Shown piece by piece: positions 13,132-38,720 of a stretch of 64,000 bases of DNA; positions within the stretch are counted from its first letter, which is position 1; each line of letters opens with the position of its first letter. This DNA comes from Haliclystus octoradiatus (taxonomy: Eukaryota; Cnidaria; Staurozoa; Stauromedusae; Haliclystidae). The notes below the pieces were generated by a model. It saw nothing but the letters and a program-made list of their open reading frames with translations. It had not been told where the DNA came from and ran no database searches. The stretch covers positions 10,895,751-10,959,750 of the forward strand of contig OU744447.1 of the NCBI GenBank assembly GCA_916610825.1, in the 5' to 3' direction. Position numbers and translations under genes: made by a program.

Positions 13132-13577
13132 ATTTGAGTGAGTTTCGAATATTGAAAAGATGATGTAAAATTTATGGCTATATGAATAGATTGATAAGAC
13201 AAAAATAAACCATTTTGATAAATCAAATGAAACCATTTATTTGTCAACTTTATTNNNNNNNNNNNNNNNNNNNNNNNNNNNNNNNNNNNNNNNNNNNNNN
13301 NNNNNNNNNNNNNNNNNNNNNNNNNNNNNNNNNNNNNNNNNNNNNNNNNNNNNNNNNNNNNNNNNNNNNNNNNNNNNNNNNNNNNNNNNNNNNNNNNNNN
13401 NNNNNNNNNNNNNNNNNNNNNNNNNNNNNNNNNNNNNNNNNNNNNNNNNNNNNNATTTGAGTGAGTTTCGAATATTGAAAAGATGATGTAAAATTTATGG
13501 CTATATGAATAGATTGATAAGACAAAAATAAACCATTTTGATAAATCAAATGAAACCATTTATTTGTCAACTTTATT
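13132..13577. other. 200-N assembly gap flanked by identical 123-bp copies
   Basis: Bases 13255-13454 are N. The 123 bases before the gap (13132-13254) are repeated exactly after it (13455-13577), beginning ATTTGAGTGAGTTTCGAAT. Identity over the whole stretch, meeting the gap on both sides, suggests two contigs that overlap and were scaffolded apart, so the gap may not represent missing DNA. Open frames predicted across the Ns are meaningless. Confidence 0.85.
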
Positions 13578-14484
13578 AAAAAGTTTTCAACGTCAATTTA
13601 TCTTCTGCTGAAGTCACCAGTATTAAATTAATATTATCAAATCGATCGTTCCCCTTCGTAAAAAAACAAGATGGCCGCCATGATTGTCAAAACGAGACAT
13701 GTCTTTATCGAAAGGGAGGCAATATCTTTTGTTTCACAAGTTAAAGTAATCATGAAGTAATTAGTAATTAATTACTTTTTTTGGCAAAGTAATTAGTAAT
13801 TGTAATCAATTACTTTTTAGGCTGAAGTAATTAGTAATGTAATTAGTTACTTTTGAGGAAAAGTAATTTGTAATGTAATTTATTACTTTTCAAAAGTAAT
13901 TCTCACATCACTGCCAGTTTGCAGAGTATGGCAGAGCAACCCCCAAGATAATATTTTCTAAAATATCACGAAGGTTTTCTGCGATCTGATTGGTCGAAAG
14001 AGCGTGCATGAAATCCTAGGGTAAAACATGGCTCCGAAAACCGGGAAAAACCGCAAGCTTCAAAAAGTATGATCTGTGATAAAATACAGAATTTATAACT
14101 TTTTGATAACAATCCAATAAATATCTCAATAATGGCTACGATTTACAAAACAACATTTAGCTCAAGATGTTTTTATTTATCGAAAAGCGTGGTAAATGAG
14201 TTATTGGTCGTGTAACATGCAAAATAAAAACACGGAATGAAAGACAATTATAGGCTATGCTGTTTCAAGGTAAACCTAACTTTTAAATAACAATTACTGC
14301 ATTAATTTGCTTAAGAACTATTGTACCACTTATATTACAGACGTTCTGGTATATGTCTTTCTTTATTCGACAAAATCTATCTTGTTGTGGGATTCTCTTC
14401 ATGCTTGGTTTATGAATTGAAATTGAATTTTAAATTGTGAATTCATGAATTGAAAAGTCGCCGTCGAATGAGATTCCGACATTT

Positions 14485-14690
14485 GTTTTATTTTAGAAAA
14501 GGGTTACCACATGCTTGCAAATGTTTGTATTCATATTTACTAAACTCGAAAATGTTGGGAGACACTCGGGAAGCTAAAAATCACTCGCTCGGAGCTCGTG
14601 ATTTTTTAGCGCTTCACTCGTGTCTCCCAACATTTTCTCGTTTAGTAAGTATGAATACAAACATGGCAAGTATGTGGTAACCCTTTATTC
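14485..14690. mobile_element. Near-perfect palindromic foldback element
   Basis: About 190 bp read almost the same on both strands. GGGTTACCACAT at the left mirrors ATGTGGTAACCC at the right. Inside, ACTAAACTCGAAAATGTTGG mirrors CCAACATTTTCTCGTTTAGT around a centre at about 14595 (CTCGGAGCTCG). The same outer sequence, GTTTTATTTTAGAAAAGGGT, occurs inverted at about 58068-58092 next to another small GGTTACCA palindrome, so this is a repeat family rather than a private hairpin. Confidence 0.65.
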
Positions 14691-15158
14691 CGCATCTGGA
14701 ACCGCCAGTGAAATTTTTTTTCTTAAGCCTTATTATTTTATTACTTACTAAATTTAATCTACAAAATATTGATTTTCTGCCCTGGGAGAAGGCAAACATT
14801 CGTTAAAGTGCCGCACCCGCAGGCGAATATCACATGACCGCCCACAAGAACTCGTCAAGCGCCCTTCTCTGCAAACTGGAATATCTTAGGCGCCCACCAA
14901 TTTTTTGCACTTTATTTTCTATGCCAGTAGTGCGCACATTTCTATTTGGACGCGTAAATTTGGAATTTTTAGTTAAGTTCAAGTTTTATGAAGAAGCCAC
15001 ATCATTATGTAATCAACTCTAGTTTTCATCAATAATAAACTGCTACTTTTGTGTTTTCGTAAGGGTATGTTGCACTGAAGACATTTTTTAAAGCGCTGAA
15101 AATAAAAAGCAGCGCTCTATTTAAGTTACAAAAGAATTGAAGTGGATAAATCTACGGC

Positions 15159-16628
15159 CAGCGCCGGATTAACCCGTAAGCTAAATAAGCTTCAGCTTAG
15201 GGCCTTTCGTTTTGAAGGGCCCTTGAAAAAATCAATTTGTAAGATATTCTTATTTTAAAAGTTAAAATTAATGTAGCAATTCAATAATAAATTATGATGA
15301 GAATGGAGGCCCTTTGTGGTTAACTGTCTATTGATTTGAATTGTATATTAAATGATAATTGAATAGCAACAATTCGAAAATAGTTTTCAAAAGTAAACAT
15401 TCAACAAATGTTTTCTTCATTCGATATTGTTTTGAATAATGTAAAGTTAATACAAACAGCAAAACAAAATGGGTTTGATAAAACAAAGAATACTTAAATA
15501 TCCTTTGTAGGCCTAATCTTTTAAAATCCTGTTAAATACTTAAAAACCATCATTCTACCATTGCCAGTGTTGTGAGTACTCGTTACAAAAGTAACGCGTT
15601 ACTTGGTACTCGTTACTTTTGAAGTAATTTTAGGGGTAATTAATAACTTTTTTGAGAAAAGTAATAAATAAATAATTAATTACTTTTTCAAGTAACGAGT
15701 ATTTGCAGCCATAAAGTAATTGACGTTACTTCCCGATTACTCTACAAAATAATTTATTCCCGATTTATTTCATTGTTTTGTTATTATGAAGTAGGTATAA
15801 TGTTTTCAGTGAATAATTGTTGTGAAGTCCAAATGATTTGAAATAATTGTTGTTTGTGTGAAGCTGGTTATTGTTTTCTAAATATTTTGATTTTGAAATT
15901 ATATTAGCAGCGGCGAGATTTTCAAAATAAACTAATTCATTGTTTACATAGAATTTATTCGTCACACCATTTGTTGACATTTCTAAAAACATAATCTTTG
16001 CAACAATTTTTCGCTAGAAATAGTCATGTTCAAACACAGAAATTGACACTGAGATTAATCACATTAATTTGACCAAACTATTGGGAAAAAGTTTATTTAT
16101 TTTATAATTTCTTTTTTACATGCGTATATTTATTGTTTGGTCATTCAAAGTTTTAAATATTTCAATGTTGTTTGACTATGGTTCAGCTACAGACAGTAAA
16201 CATATAATAAACGCTTCCTGTCTAGCCTAAAATACATATAATTTTGAATCTTTACAGACAGAATTGTTTTGATAAATATTCCAAAAGTAACAAAGTAATT
16301 AGTAATTAATTACTTTTTCAGCGAAGTAATTAGTAATTAGTAATTAATTACTTATCTCGGAAAAGTAATTAGTAATGTAATTTTTGAATTTTTGGTATAA
16401 GTAATTTGTAATCTAATTACTTACTTTTTCAAGTAATTCTCACAACACTGGCACTAACAACATTTTATTTTTGCTTGAAGCACTCTCGACAAAAACAAAA
16501 TGGCGACTATGAAAATTCAAACTGAGATGATTACTTGAAAGCGAGGCTAATTCTATGTTTGCTACCCCCATTTTAGGCCCCTTTGGAGAAAAAGTGCTTA
16601 GGGGCTCTGAAATGTTAATCCGGCGCTG
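15159..16628. mobile_element. hAT-type element with 8-bp target duplication
   Basis: The left end is CAGCGCCGGATTAACCCGTA and the right end is the inverted GTTAATCCGGCGCTG. The target TCTACGGC is duplicated exactly at 15151-15158 and 16629-16636. CAG(C/G)GCCGGATTAA ends are common among animal hAT elements. The 1470 bp include a guest element at 15565-16450, so the original was about 580 bp and non-coding. Confidence 0.82.
15565..16450. mobile_element. CAGTGTTG-type hAT-like element nested in another
   Basis: The ends are CAGTGTTGTGAGTACTCGTT and AATTCTCACAACACTG, the same family as the outer element at 10966-13913, with the same GTAACGCGTTAC and AGTAATTAGTAATTA subterminal motifs. It is 886 bp. 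I could not see an 8-bp duplication at its ends (left flank ACCATTGC, right flank GCACTAAC), which may reflect decay. The 75-codon open frame inside is not recognisable as a transposase. Confidence 0.65.
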
Positions 16629-17180
16629 TCTACGGCAGGAAGTTCTTTGTTCTTTGTTTTTAAAGTTCATCACATTAACGGATTCTATTTTCTAGTCAGA
16701 CTCAAGATAATAACAATATTAAGTTGTAATAATTATATCAAGACTGTTTTGATATTTGGAACTTTTATTTCAATTTTTTCGTTTGCTCTCAAAATCAGAC
16801 TGCACCTAAATGACAATATATCCATTTAACTAAATTGAAGATGTACCACTTTAGTATTTATTATTAATGGAAAATTTCAGAACGATTTGACTATTTTACA
16901 GTTTTAATTTACTTCCAGTAAATCATTCTGCTTACCATTTGCCAAGACCGCCGAATGAACGGGCAAACCAAAACAATTTGAAATGACCATCAGAAGTCGT
17001 ATTATCTTTCACCAGATACGTTTGATAAGAAATTAAGAATATTATTCAATGTCTGGATTAGGTAATAAAAGTTTGGGATAGATAATAACAGAATCAATTA
17101 TTATTAAATAAATAATAATAATAATAGAATTAATTTGATTAAGGGTCAATTTCAATTGAGTACGCATGCGCGGTAAACTT

Positions 17181-17264
17181 CCGTAGCTTTATCCAAACCG
17201 CTAAATATGCGGCAACCGTAGCTTTATCCAAAGCGCTAAAGCTACGACAACCGTAGCTTTATCC
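17181..17264 (+). repeat. Short tandem repeat, three units
   Basis: CCGTAGCTTTATCC occurs three times at 37-bp spacing or less, separated by AAA-CGCTAAA spacers. Between units 2 and 3 the inverse AGCGCTAAAGCTACG appears, so the block can also fold back. The sequence is richer in GC than its surroundings. Confidence 0.6.
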
Positions 17265-17755
17265 TTGTCCAAACAAATTTGACTTGTATGAAAACTTGAA
17301 CCCACGACCTTATAGTCCAGTCAATATAGAATATTATAACCCACCACTAATTGCAACAAAAGGTATTTATATCAAAATGATCAGCAAAACCTGCTCTAAA
17401 ACATGCTAAAAGTCCATGAAAATCCAAGCATTATTTGTAACAAAATTTGACACATTTCTATTTCAAAGTCATGAAAATGAGGCTGGCACTTAAATTCCAA
17501 TATTCTATCAATAAAATCTACTATAATCACCAGAGACCATCTACTGTAACTCAGAAACAATGATAAGTTACAAATTGCAAAACAGAAGCACCACTTTGCT
17601 TTCTTTTTCCCTACATCAGAATGATGCTCAGAATTTAAATGTGCTATCAATGCTCTAAAGCAATAGAATTAATTGAAAACTTGGAATAGAAGCACGGCAG
17701 GCATCATAGATACTGGCATAGGCTACTTTAATATTTTATTTCGAAACGGAGGCTT

Positions 17756-17993
17756 CCCCTGCAAAAAAGTCCATGAGTTCATGAATAGTTCATGAACTTC
17801 ATGAGCAGTTCATGAACAACTCATGAACTTCATGAACAGTTCATGAACAGTCAGTCACAAAGAGTTCATGAGTTGGTTCATGAACGTGAAATTGCCCAAA
17901 AGTTCATGCACAGTTCATGAACTGTTCATGAACACTTCATGAACTTTTGGGCAATTCCACATTCATGAACTTGTGAACTTTTTTTCGCAGGGG
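17756..17993. mobile_element. GTTCATGAAC-family MITE
   Basis: The ends are CCCCTGCAAAAAAG and, inverted, CCCCTGCGAAAAAAAG, flanked by the dinucleotide TT on both sides. The 238-bp interior is mostly repeated TTCATGAAC words and half-words around a central CACAAAGAGTTCATGAG. Other intact copies are at 32788-32993 (flanked by TA) and 52780-52949 (flanked by AT), with decayed ones elsewhere. A two-base target duplication fits all three. The superfamily is not assigned. Confidence 0.7.
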
Positions 17994-19250
17994 TTGCATT
18001 ATTATTCATTGCACACTAGAATGGTCCAGGAAAACAAAAGTTTGAAATGTTGTATGCACAATTCATTTTATTATTTGACTTTCTCTAAAAACAAATTACT
18101 GAGATTTAAAAGTCATCTGACATCGGAAAGTGGACTCTCAAGACCCCTCTAAAACAGGGTAAATTTAAGTTTGCAATCATTTTTTCTAATTTTAAATAGA
18201 TGGCAATAAAGCTAATGACATGAATAATTTTAATTGTTTTTTTAAATATTATAATATTTATATTCCCAATAAAAACAACGGTTTCAAAAAGATAGGCCTA
18301 AATTGAAGAGCATAGATTCCGCTGTGAAAACAGGTTTATCAGACAAGTGTGAAGCTTCAATAAGTCAACATCAAATCATTTTGATGCGTTGACCGCTTTT
18401 GCCGGCCTTTGATAATAAAGATAATAATGTCGATGGACGATGTTGATCTGTTGTTGTTGCCGCTGGTGTTTTTGAAGAAATGTCAATTTTGCCAATTTTT
18501 ATTTGTCAATTTAGCCCCAAAAAGGGCATGGCATTAATAATTTGGGAATTTCAGTACTGTAATATTTTTAAAAGTTGCATGATTTTTTCAATTTTTCACC
18601 TCGAAATTGCACGGAAATTGACTCAAAATTTGTATTGTCCATGGCTATCATTGATTCAAATCTCTTATATCTTTTGTATACCTAGCTTGATCTCATTCAT
18701 GTCAAATCTGGTAAAACTATAGCAACAATTGATCAGGTAGGCGTTCTCATAACAATGTACTTCAGTTATAAAATTTGATTTTGAATTTATATTATTATGT
18801 CCAACAATAATAACGTTTTTTTTTAGATAATCATCACTTACGCTAGGCTTACTCAGAAATCTGTTGAATGAAATTAATCTGATTTTAGTAACAATAATCT
18901 TTCAGATATTGGGGCTAAAGTGAATGAATCCTCAAACATATTGCATCAATGTGGACCCTTTTTATTAGTCTTTGTGTACGATAAGCAATTATACGAAAGA
19001 CAAATAACAAGCTCAACGTTTGAAGAACTACATAGGCCTACTATTTTCTTCGACCATGCAAACAGCCAACTTTTTATAGTTATAAACTATAGATTAAATA
19101 ACTATATTTAACTATTTATTAGTTCAAATTAAATTTTCTCAGTTGGCTATATCTACACCTTTACAACAAATTCAAAAATAGGCTACAATTAGAAAAATGT
19201 TATTAGGAAAAGTTATCTAATCTCATAGCTTTAAGATACTAAAGTGCACA

Positions 19251-19765
19251 TCACACCAAAAAATGTTTTTCCAGCGTCGAATAGCCCATTAAAAATAAAT
19301 TGGAATGGCGACAATAATTTTCGATTTGGACTCTTCTAAGCTGAGTTATTTAATGTTGAAACTCATTTCATTGAAAGTCCTTTCGAAGGTCGGAACTCAT
19401 GTTGAAATGACAAGAGAGCCCACCATGGAATAATACCAAAGTCTAGACTTCAAAAAATCGTAAATTTTTTCTTGCGAAAAAGAAATTACCCACTTCCCAG
19501 AACAGATATGCCCATATCTTTGGGACACCTTGTTGGCCATATATGACTGAAATTGAACCCAAATTGTAGAGTTTAGAAAGGTTTTAATAGACTTCAATGG
19601 AGTTTTTCTGCCAAAAGATGTTAAAACGCTGGATCAACACTTGTCATGAAATAAAGTGTTGAGTACTTAAATCGGCTAACACTTTGTATTCACTGGAGAT
19701 CGACCAAAATAGAACAAGGAATTTTGATCATCATCCGTGGCGAAGAGAATACAAAGCGTTTTGCA
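19251..19765. mobile_element. Diverged copy of the TGACACCAAAAA MITE family
   Basis: This stretch follows the copy at 49608-50150 over most of its length: CACACCAAAAAA at the start, then GGAATGGCGACAATAAT, GATTTGGACTCTT, AACTCATGTTGAAATGACAA, CAGATATGCCCATAT, AGATCGACCAAAAT and GAATACAAAGCGTTTTGC. The right terminal repeat is not clear here. Two copies about 30 kb apart show it is an interspersed repeat. Confidence 0.65.
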
Positions 19766-20223
19766 ACTAAATTAAGAATTATTTAAGTAATAGAATGCAG
19801 ATAATTCCTAATGTTCAATGCTGTGAAGCAGTAACTCGCGATAATAGGTTCAATATGACGTCACCATGGGATAATAACTTTGTTCAGACCTATTATCCCT
19901 ACCTACTACGTCACATCAACATCAATCATCACATTGGTTTCATAACGCGGACATTTGTTTATGATTTTTTGGGTTTGCATACTAATTCAAAAGTAGCAGA
20001 ATCCGATACATGAAAGATTTGCTACTTTATCTGAAGTAGAATTGGAGAATTTGTAGGATAGAAAGGAATACAAAAGTCACAATACGGATAAATAAACAGC
20101 GTTCAATCAATAGCTTTATAACATGTCAGAAAAAATTAAACACATATATGAGAGACAGACTTTTAAACGATTTTTGCTACGTTTGAACATTTGTTTCCTT
20201 GAATAATTAATGTGATGAATAGT

Positions 20224-20381
20224 AAAACAATTATCAAACTCGTTATTTTGCATGACATTGAGAATTATCAGACCTCGATGCTCTATGTCTATCCCAGCCT
20301 ACAGCTTCGATAGATAATAGAGCCCTCCGTCTGATTATTCTCAATGTCGAGCTCAAACTTGTTTGATAATTGTTTATTGTC
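20224..20381. mobile_element. Foldback element
   Basis: AAACAATTATCAAACTCG and GACATTGAGAATTATCAGAC on the left are mirrored by GTCTGATTATTCTCAATGTC and TTTGATAATTGTTT on the right. The spacer of about 60 bp is richer in GC. It is small, non-coding and of unassigned family. Confidence 0.55.
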
Positions 20382-20422
20382 CTTTTTTTCATTGTTGCAT
20401 TGTTGTATTTATACTTCATGAT

Positions 20423-20674
20423 CAGGGTGTCACAGAGGTTTTGGTCTTCCAGGAACCACGTTACAGAATTGAAAACCTTCCGGATAAATTTAAAATTCTT
20501 TGTAAATCTGTAGAAATGTTCCCAAATTTTGACTTTCTTTGAAACATGATGATATGAAATCCAAAATTATAATTTTAAGTAAAGAAGACACACTTTGATA
20601 ATTGGAAACCCTCTGATTTTTTGCTGGCCTTCCGAGAACCAGGATCCCGAGATCCCACACTTTGTGACAGCCTG
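20423..20674. mobile_element. 252-bp hAT-type MITE with 8-bp target duplication
   Basis: The ends are CAGGGTGTCACAGA and, inverted, CAGGCTGTCACAAA. The target TTCATGAT is repeated exactly at 20415-20422 and 20675-20682. Short length and lack of coding capacity make it a non-autonomous hAT derivative. It lies about 125 bp upstream of the proposed TECR start codon, so it may fall in the promoter or leader. Confidence 0.8.
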
Positions 20675-20799
20675 TTCATGATATATATCATCAGTAAATA
20701 AATCAAACATATTTGTTTCAAGTCTTTCACAAACAAATGTTTTTAATTATTTATCAATGATCATTTTTAAAATGTTAACCTAATTCTCAGCGAATCACC

Positions 20800-35677
<14,878 letters not shown>

Positions 35678-35813
35678 GATTTTTAATGTTTGATATCAGC
35701 AAAAGCAGGAAATGTCTCTTCATCAAAGCATGATTATTGTATAATTAATTTCTTTTGAATTGCAAAGAGATATTGATATTGATGTTAGATCATATGGCAT
35801 GGAATTACAATTG

Positions 35814-35819
35814 AATAAA
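35814..35819 (+). terminator. TECR polyadenylation signal
   Basis: A canonical AATAAA lies 137 bases after the TECR stop codon, the first such hexamer on the plus strand there. A cleavage site is expected 10-30 bases downstream. Confidence 0.6.
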
Positions 35820-37859
35820 TCTAACGCCTCTTTATCATTTTTAGTACAACTGTATCCATGCTGTATCACTTTCGTACCCTGAAATACGAAAACGAGGAAA
35901 CTTTTGAGCCAATAGTTTATTTACCAGTTCTGCTAGGTACAACTTGTGATCGTGTGCTCTCCTAAGCTAAGCCACAGGGGTTCATATTGATTCATTTATG
36001 TTCCTATAGTCACCTTTTTAAATCGATTCATCATCGATCACGATGTGCTGGCAGCAATGTTCTGTTTGTAAACTTTGTGTTATTGCTTGAAAGTTGAAAC
36101 CCCTGCTGAGGGGTAACTAGAAACAGAATTTTCTCAACTGCTTTTAAATTTTAAACTTATTATCGAACGTGCATACAATTTAACTTGTATTCTTGCCTTT
36201 CGTGATCTGTTATTGCTTTTGATACTGTGTGTTTTTGTGATTGTTTGTTTTTGTAATTGCCTTGTGGTTTGATTTAATGATCTAATATATTATGTCACAG
36301 TATCGTCAATCGTCTGACAATGACGTCACTGTGATTATCATCAAATCAATTCCATATGCATGGTAATTTCATCGATTGCAGTTAATTTTAGAATTCATCT
36401 TGAATATTCGGACACTACTAAGTCTAAAAGCAAGTATAATGATTGGGATGGTATCGCCGTCGGCCTCTATCAAAGGCGCCCATTAGCAATCCCACTTGAA
36501 ACATTCCATCCGCCATCACAAGATGGTACTCCGCATTTTACACTGTAGATAAAGTCAAGGCTAAGTTGACCTCGAAGCTGCCTTGAATAGTTCTTGCACC
36601 ACATTTGACCAGATATGATCAGATCTGATCTGAAATCTGGTTGCTCGTTCTGAGCTAAGCCTCTATAAAGTCTCAAGTCTCTACGACGTCTACGTCATCA
36701 AGCGTTACAGGGCGTGGCGGGGCGGGCGTAACATAGAGTTGAATGATTAGGCGTTCTTCCTTTGATAAGAATATCCTTTTGGAATGTTCGAGGATAGAGA
36801 CGCATACGTGAATGAAAGTCTATGTTATTATCTCTTTTTCTATTGGTTCCAGGCAAGAAAATTAAGTAGCCGCTGTTTGGCCACGGTGAAACCATTTAGA
36901 GTTTACAAATGTACTGCCAATTTTTATGTATGGTTCGAATCATTCGCATATATTTACAATGGTGCATACATCGTACTTTCTTGAATCAGAAAACCATATT
37001 ACAGGCTTTATATAAAGGCTATATGAATGTAATATACTGGGTATAAAAACTGATGGTAAAATACTTGATGAGGTCATTGTGATGACAGTAAAAACATTTT
37101 GATATCACTTGACAAGATGACATATATGCCATTATTGCCATACCTGGACAGATCTTCACGGTTTCAGATAAACAACTACGCATGATCAAATATACTCTCA
37201 AATAACCAATAGCATTACTACTGTATTCATATATTATCGTTTAAACGTAATTTGCTGATTAAAATCACACTGTACAACATTTGCAATCAAAAGGAATAAA
37301 ATCAAAAAAGGAACTCCTCAAATAATCCAAAATAATTCCACTTGACAGATAATAACAATACAGTCAAGTATTACTTTCGTAGGTCAAATATCTATCGTTT
37401 TACTGCAATATGATAGTTTTTACAATAACAACATCAATTTTCATAAGGTCATTGCTCTTGTCTCAATGTCTACGGAGTTCATCTCTTTAGATGATAAGAA
37501 TGAAATCGAAACACATTAACACCTTTTAAAATACAATTGGAATTGTTTGTTAATTGATGTCGCGCCTTACACCAAATCAATTTATTGAATAGAAAATAAC
37601 GTCTCATTTTGTATCTAAATTCAGATCACACACGCTGCTGCTGTATTTCCTTTTCCGGTTAAAAAGATGTTACAGCACCGCGTGTTACCATATATCACTT
37701 CGAATAGTTGACGGTTCAACATTTTAGAGGGTGAACCATTTGTGCGTAGTTTAAAAATAAGCTAACTAACGAACGATACTATTCAAATATTTAAAGTGGT
37801 TATTGTATTTAATCATTAAGAATTACATTATATGTAACAGAGTTCTATTGGATAAAATC
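35820..37859. other. Intergenic region between TECR and the Gremlin-like gene
   Basis: No coding exon was recognised. A partial minus-strand SINE lies at about 36440-36665, followed by a GC-richer patch near 36690-36730 (GCGTGGCGGGGCGGGCG) that may belong to a repeat. The segment before 37860 should hold the promoter of the Gremlin-like gene. Confidence 0.4.
36440..36665 (-). mobile_element. tRNA-derived SINE, partial and diverged
   Basis: On the minus strand a head with GCTTAGCTCAGAACGAGCAA and ATCAGATCTGATCATATCTG precedes GGTCAACTTAGCCTTGACTT, ATCTACAGTG and GGATGGAATGTTTCAAG, in the same order as the SINEs at 30.6 and 34.0 kb. The B box and the 3' part are degraded. Confidence 0.55.
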
Positions 37860-38720
37860 ATGTTCAATTATACTTCACGAGGTAAGTTCAGAGGTCTTTG
37901 TGTTGGTCATTCTTTTGTGAAGCGGTAGGACTTTTAAAACGCGTGGTTTGCCAATGGATAGATTGTTGGTCTCTTTGAAACCACTTATTCCGAATTATTG
38001 AATATTTAATAATTTATCAATTATGGAAGATAGCTCTATAAATGCAAAGATTGAATTGGGAAAGTTACGATGGAAGTATATTAAAAATCATTTAAAGTCA
38101 ATTTCACAATCTCATTCTCAGTAGTGTTCACGTGTGATGTTATCAACCTTTCAAAACTTAACGGTCTTAAATTTATTACTATGCTCTTCAACATTTATTC
38201 AACAATAACCAGTTTATTTCTATTTGTTTTAGATTGCTGGCGGTATGGATGTATGATATTTCTATTATTTGTATGTAGTAATTCAATGAGATCGAGTCCA
38301 ATACCTAGTTTTACACCCGACGACATGATGTCTCCAGATTCATTAGCTCCAGCAGATGATGTTACTAATGATATGGCATTACCTTTAAAAAGAATGGAAT
38401 TAAAAAGTAATTGGTGTATTGGAAGAAGTTTTTTACAAGAAATTAAACATAAAAATTGTCAAAGTGTTAAAATTAAGAATATGTTTTGTTATGGACAATG
38501 CACAACATTTTTCGTCCCACGAATTCGTTATAGTCCATTTTCATCGTGTTCGCAATGTACTGCTGCGCATACCCAAAAACTTGAAATCAAATTGCCTTGT
38601 CTAGATGGTTCTATGCATCGTGAAAAGATTGAAATTGTTAAACAATGTGGATGTCGCTCGTGTGCATTTGCGTTTGTGACAAATGGTATAAAACTACCAC
38701 AACCATCGCAAAGAACTTGA
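37860..38720 (+). CDS. GREM: Gremlin/DAN-family secreted BMP antagonist
   Basis: Proteins of this family are secreted cystine-knot antagonists that bind BMP ligands outside the cell. Two exons, 37860-37881 and 38233-38720, join in phase 1 across GTAAGT and TTTTAG to give 169 aa. A hydrophobic stretch (MIFLLFVC, residues 15-22) after a basic start acts as the signal peptide. A low-complexity linker leads to the C-terminal cystine-knot domain at 67-151: NWC, NC, MFCYGQC, SSCSQC, LPC and QCGC. The cysteines are at 69, 83, 93, 97, 113, 116, 130, 146, 148 and 151. The 14- and 10-residue spacings of the first three, the FCYGQC box and the VKQC end match Gremlin. The loop after FCYGQC is three residues shorter than in vertebrate Gremlin, and C151 is extra. 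An alternative start is the Met at 38253, still giving a signal peptide. Cerberus/DAN membership other than Gremlin is less likely. Confidence 0.85.

Larger units (their letters stand above)
10966..13913. mobile_element. hAT-type element with 8-bp target duplication (outer member of a nest)
   Basis: The left end is CAGTGTTGTAAATACTCGTT and the right end is the inverted TTCTCACATCACTG. Subterminal arms repeat GTAATTACTTTT-like motifs. The target CCAGTTTG is present exactly at 10958-10965 and 13914-13921, an 8-bp duplication typical of hAT transposons. About 1.7 kb of its interior is a second element (11182-12923), and a 200-N gap lies in it as well. No transposase frame was recognised, so it is probably non-autonomous. 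A related copy is at 15565-16450. Confidence 0.8.
16637..20223. other. Intergenic region upstream of TECR, repeat-rich
   Basis: No coding exon was recognised. It holds a short tandem repeat (17181-17264), a GTTCATGAAC-rich MITE (17756-17993) and a diverged copy of a MITE family also found in GTF2F1 (19251-19765). The remaining sequence is AT-rich with no sustained open frame. Confidence 0.4.

Noticed and set aside
12993-13570. Open frames across the N gap
   Set aside because: The frames exist only because N codons are not read as stops, and the flanks are a duplicated contig end.
14037-14076. ATG-started MAPKTGKNRKLQK before GTATGA as TECR exon 1
   Set aside because: Phase would fit, but the residues lack the hydrophobic first strand of the TECR N terminus and the implied intron of about 7 kb crosses several elements. 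The 20800 candidate is closer and fits better, though it is also unproven.
15765-15992. 75-codon minus-strand frame
   Set aside because: It lies within a non-autonomous hAT-like element, is low-complexity Asn/Leu-rich and resembles no transposase.
17756-17993. Regularly repeated TTCATGAAC words as a CRISPR-like array
   Set aside because: There is no constant repeat with unique spacers, the setting is an animal genome, and the block has transposon-type terminal repeats.
36698-36984. Overlapping frames of about 65 codons on both strands
   Set aside because: There is no splice context or family resemblance, and the GC-rich part looks repeat-derived.
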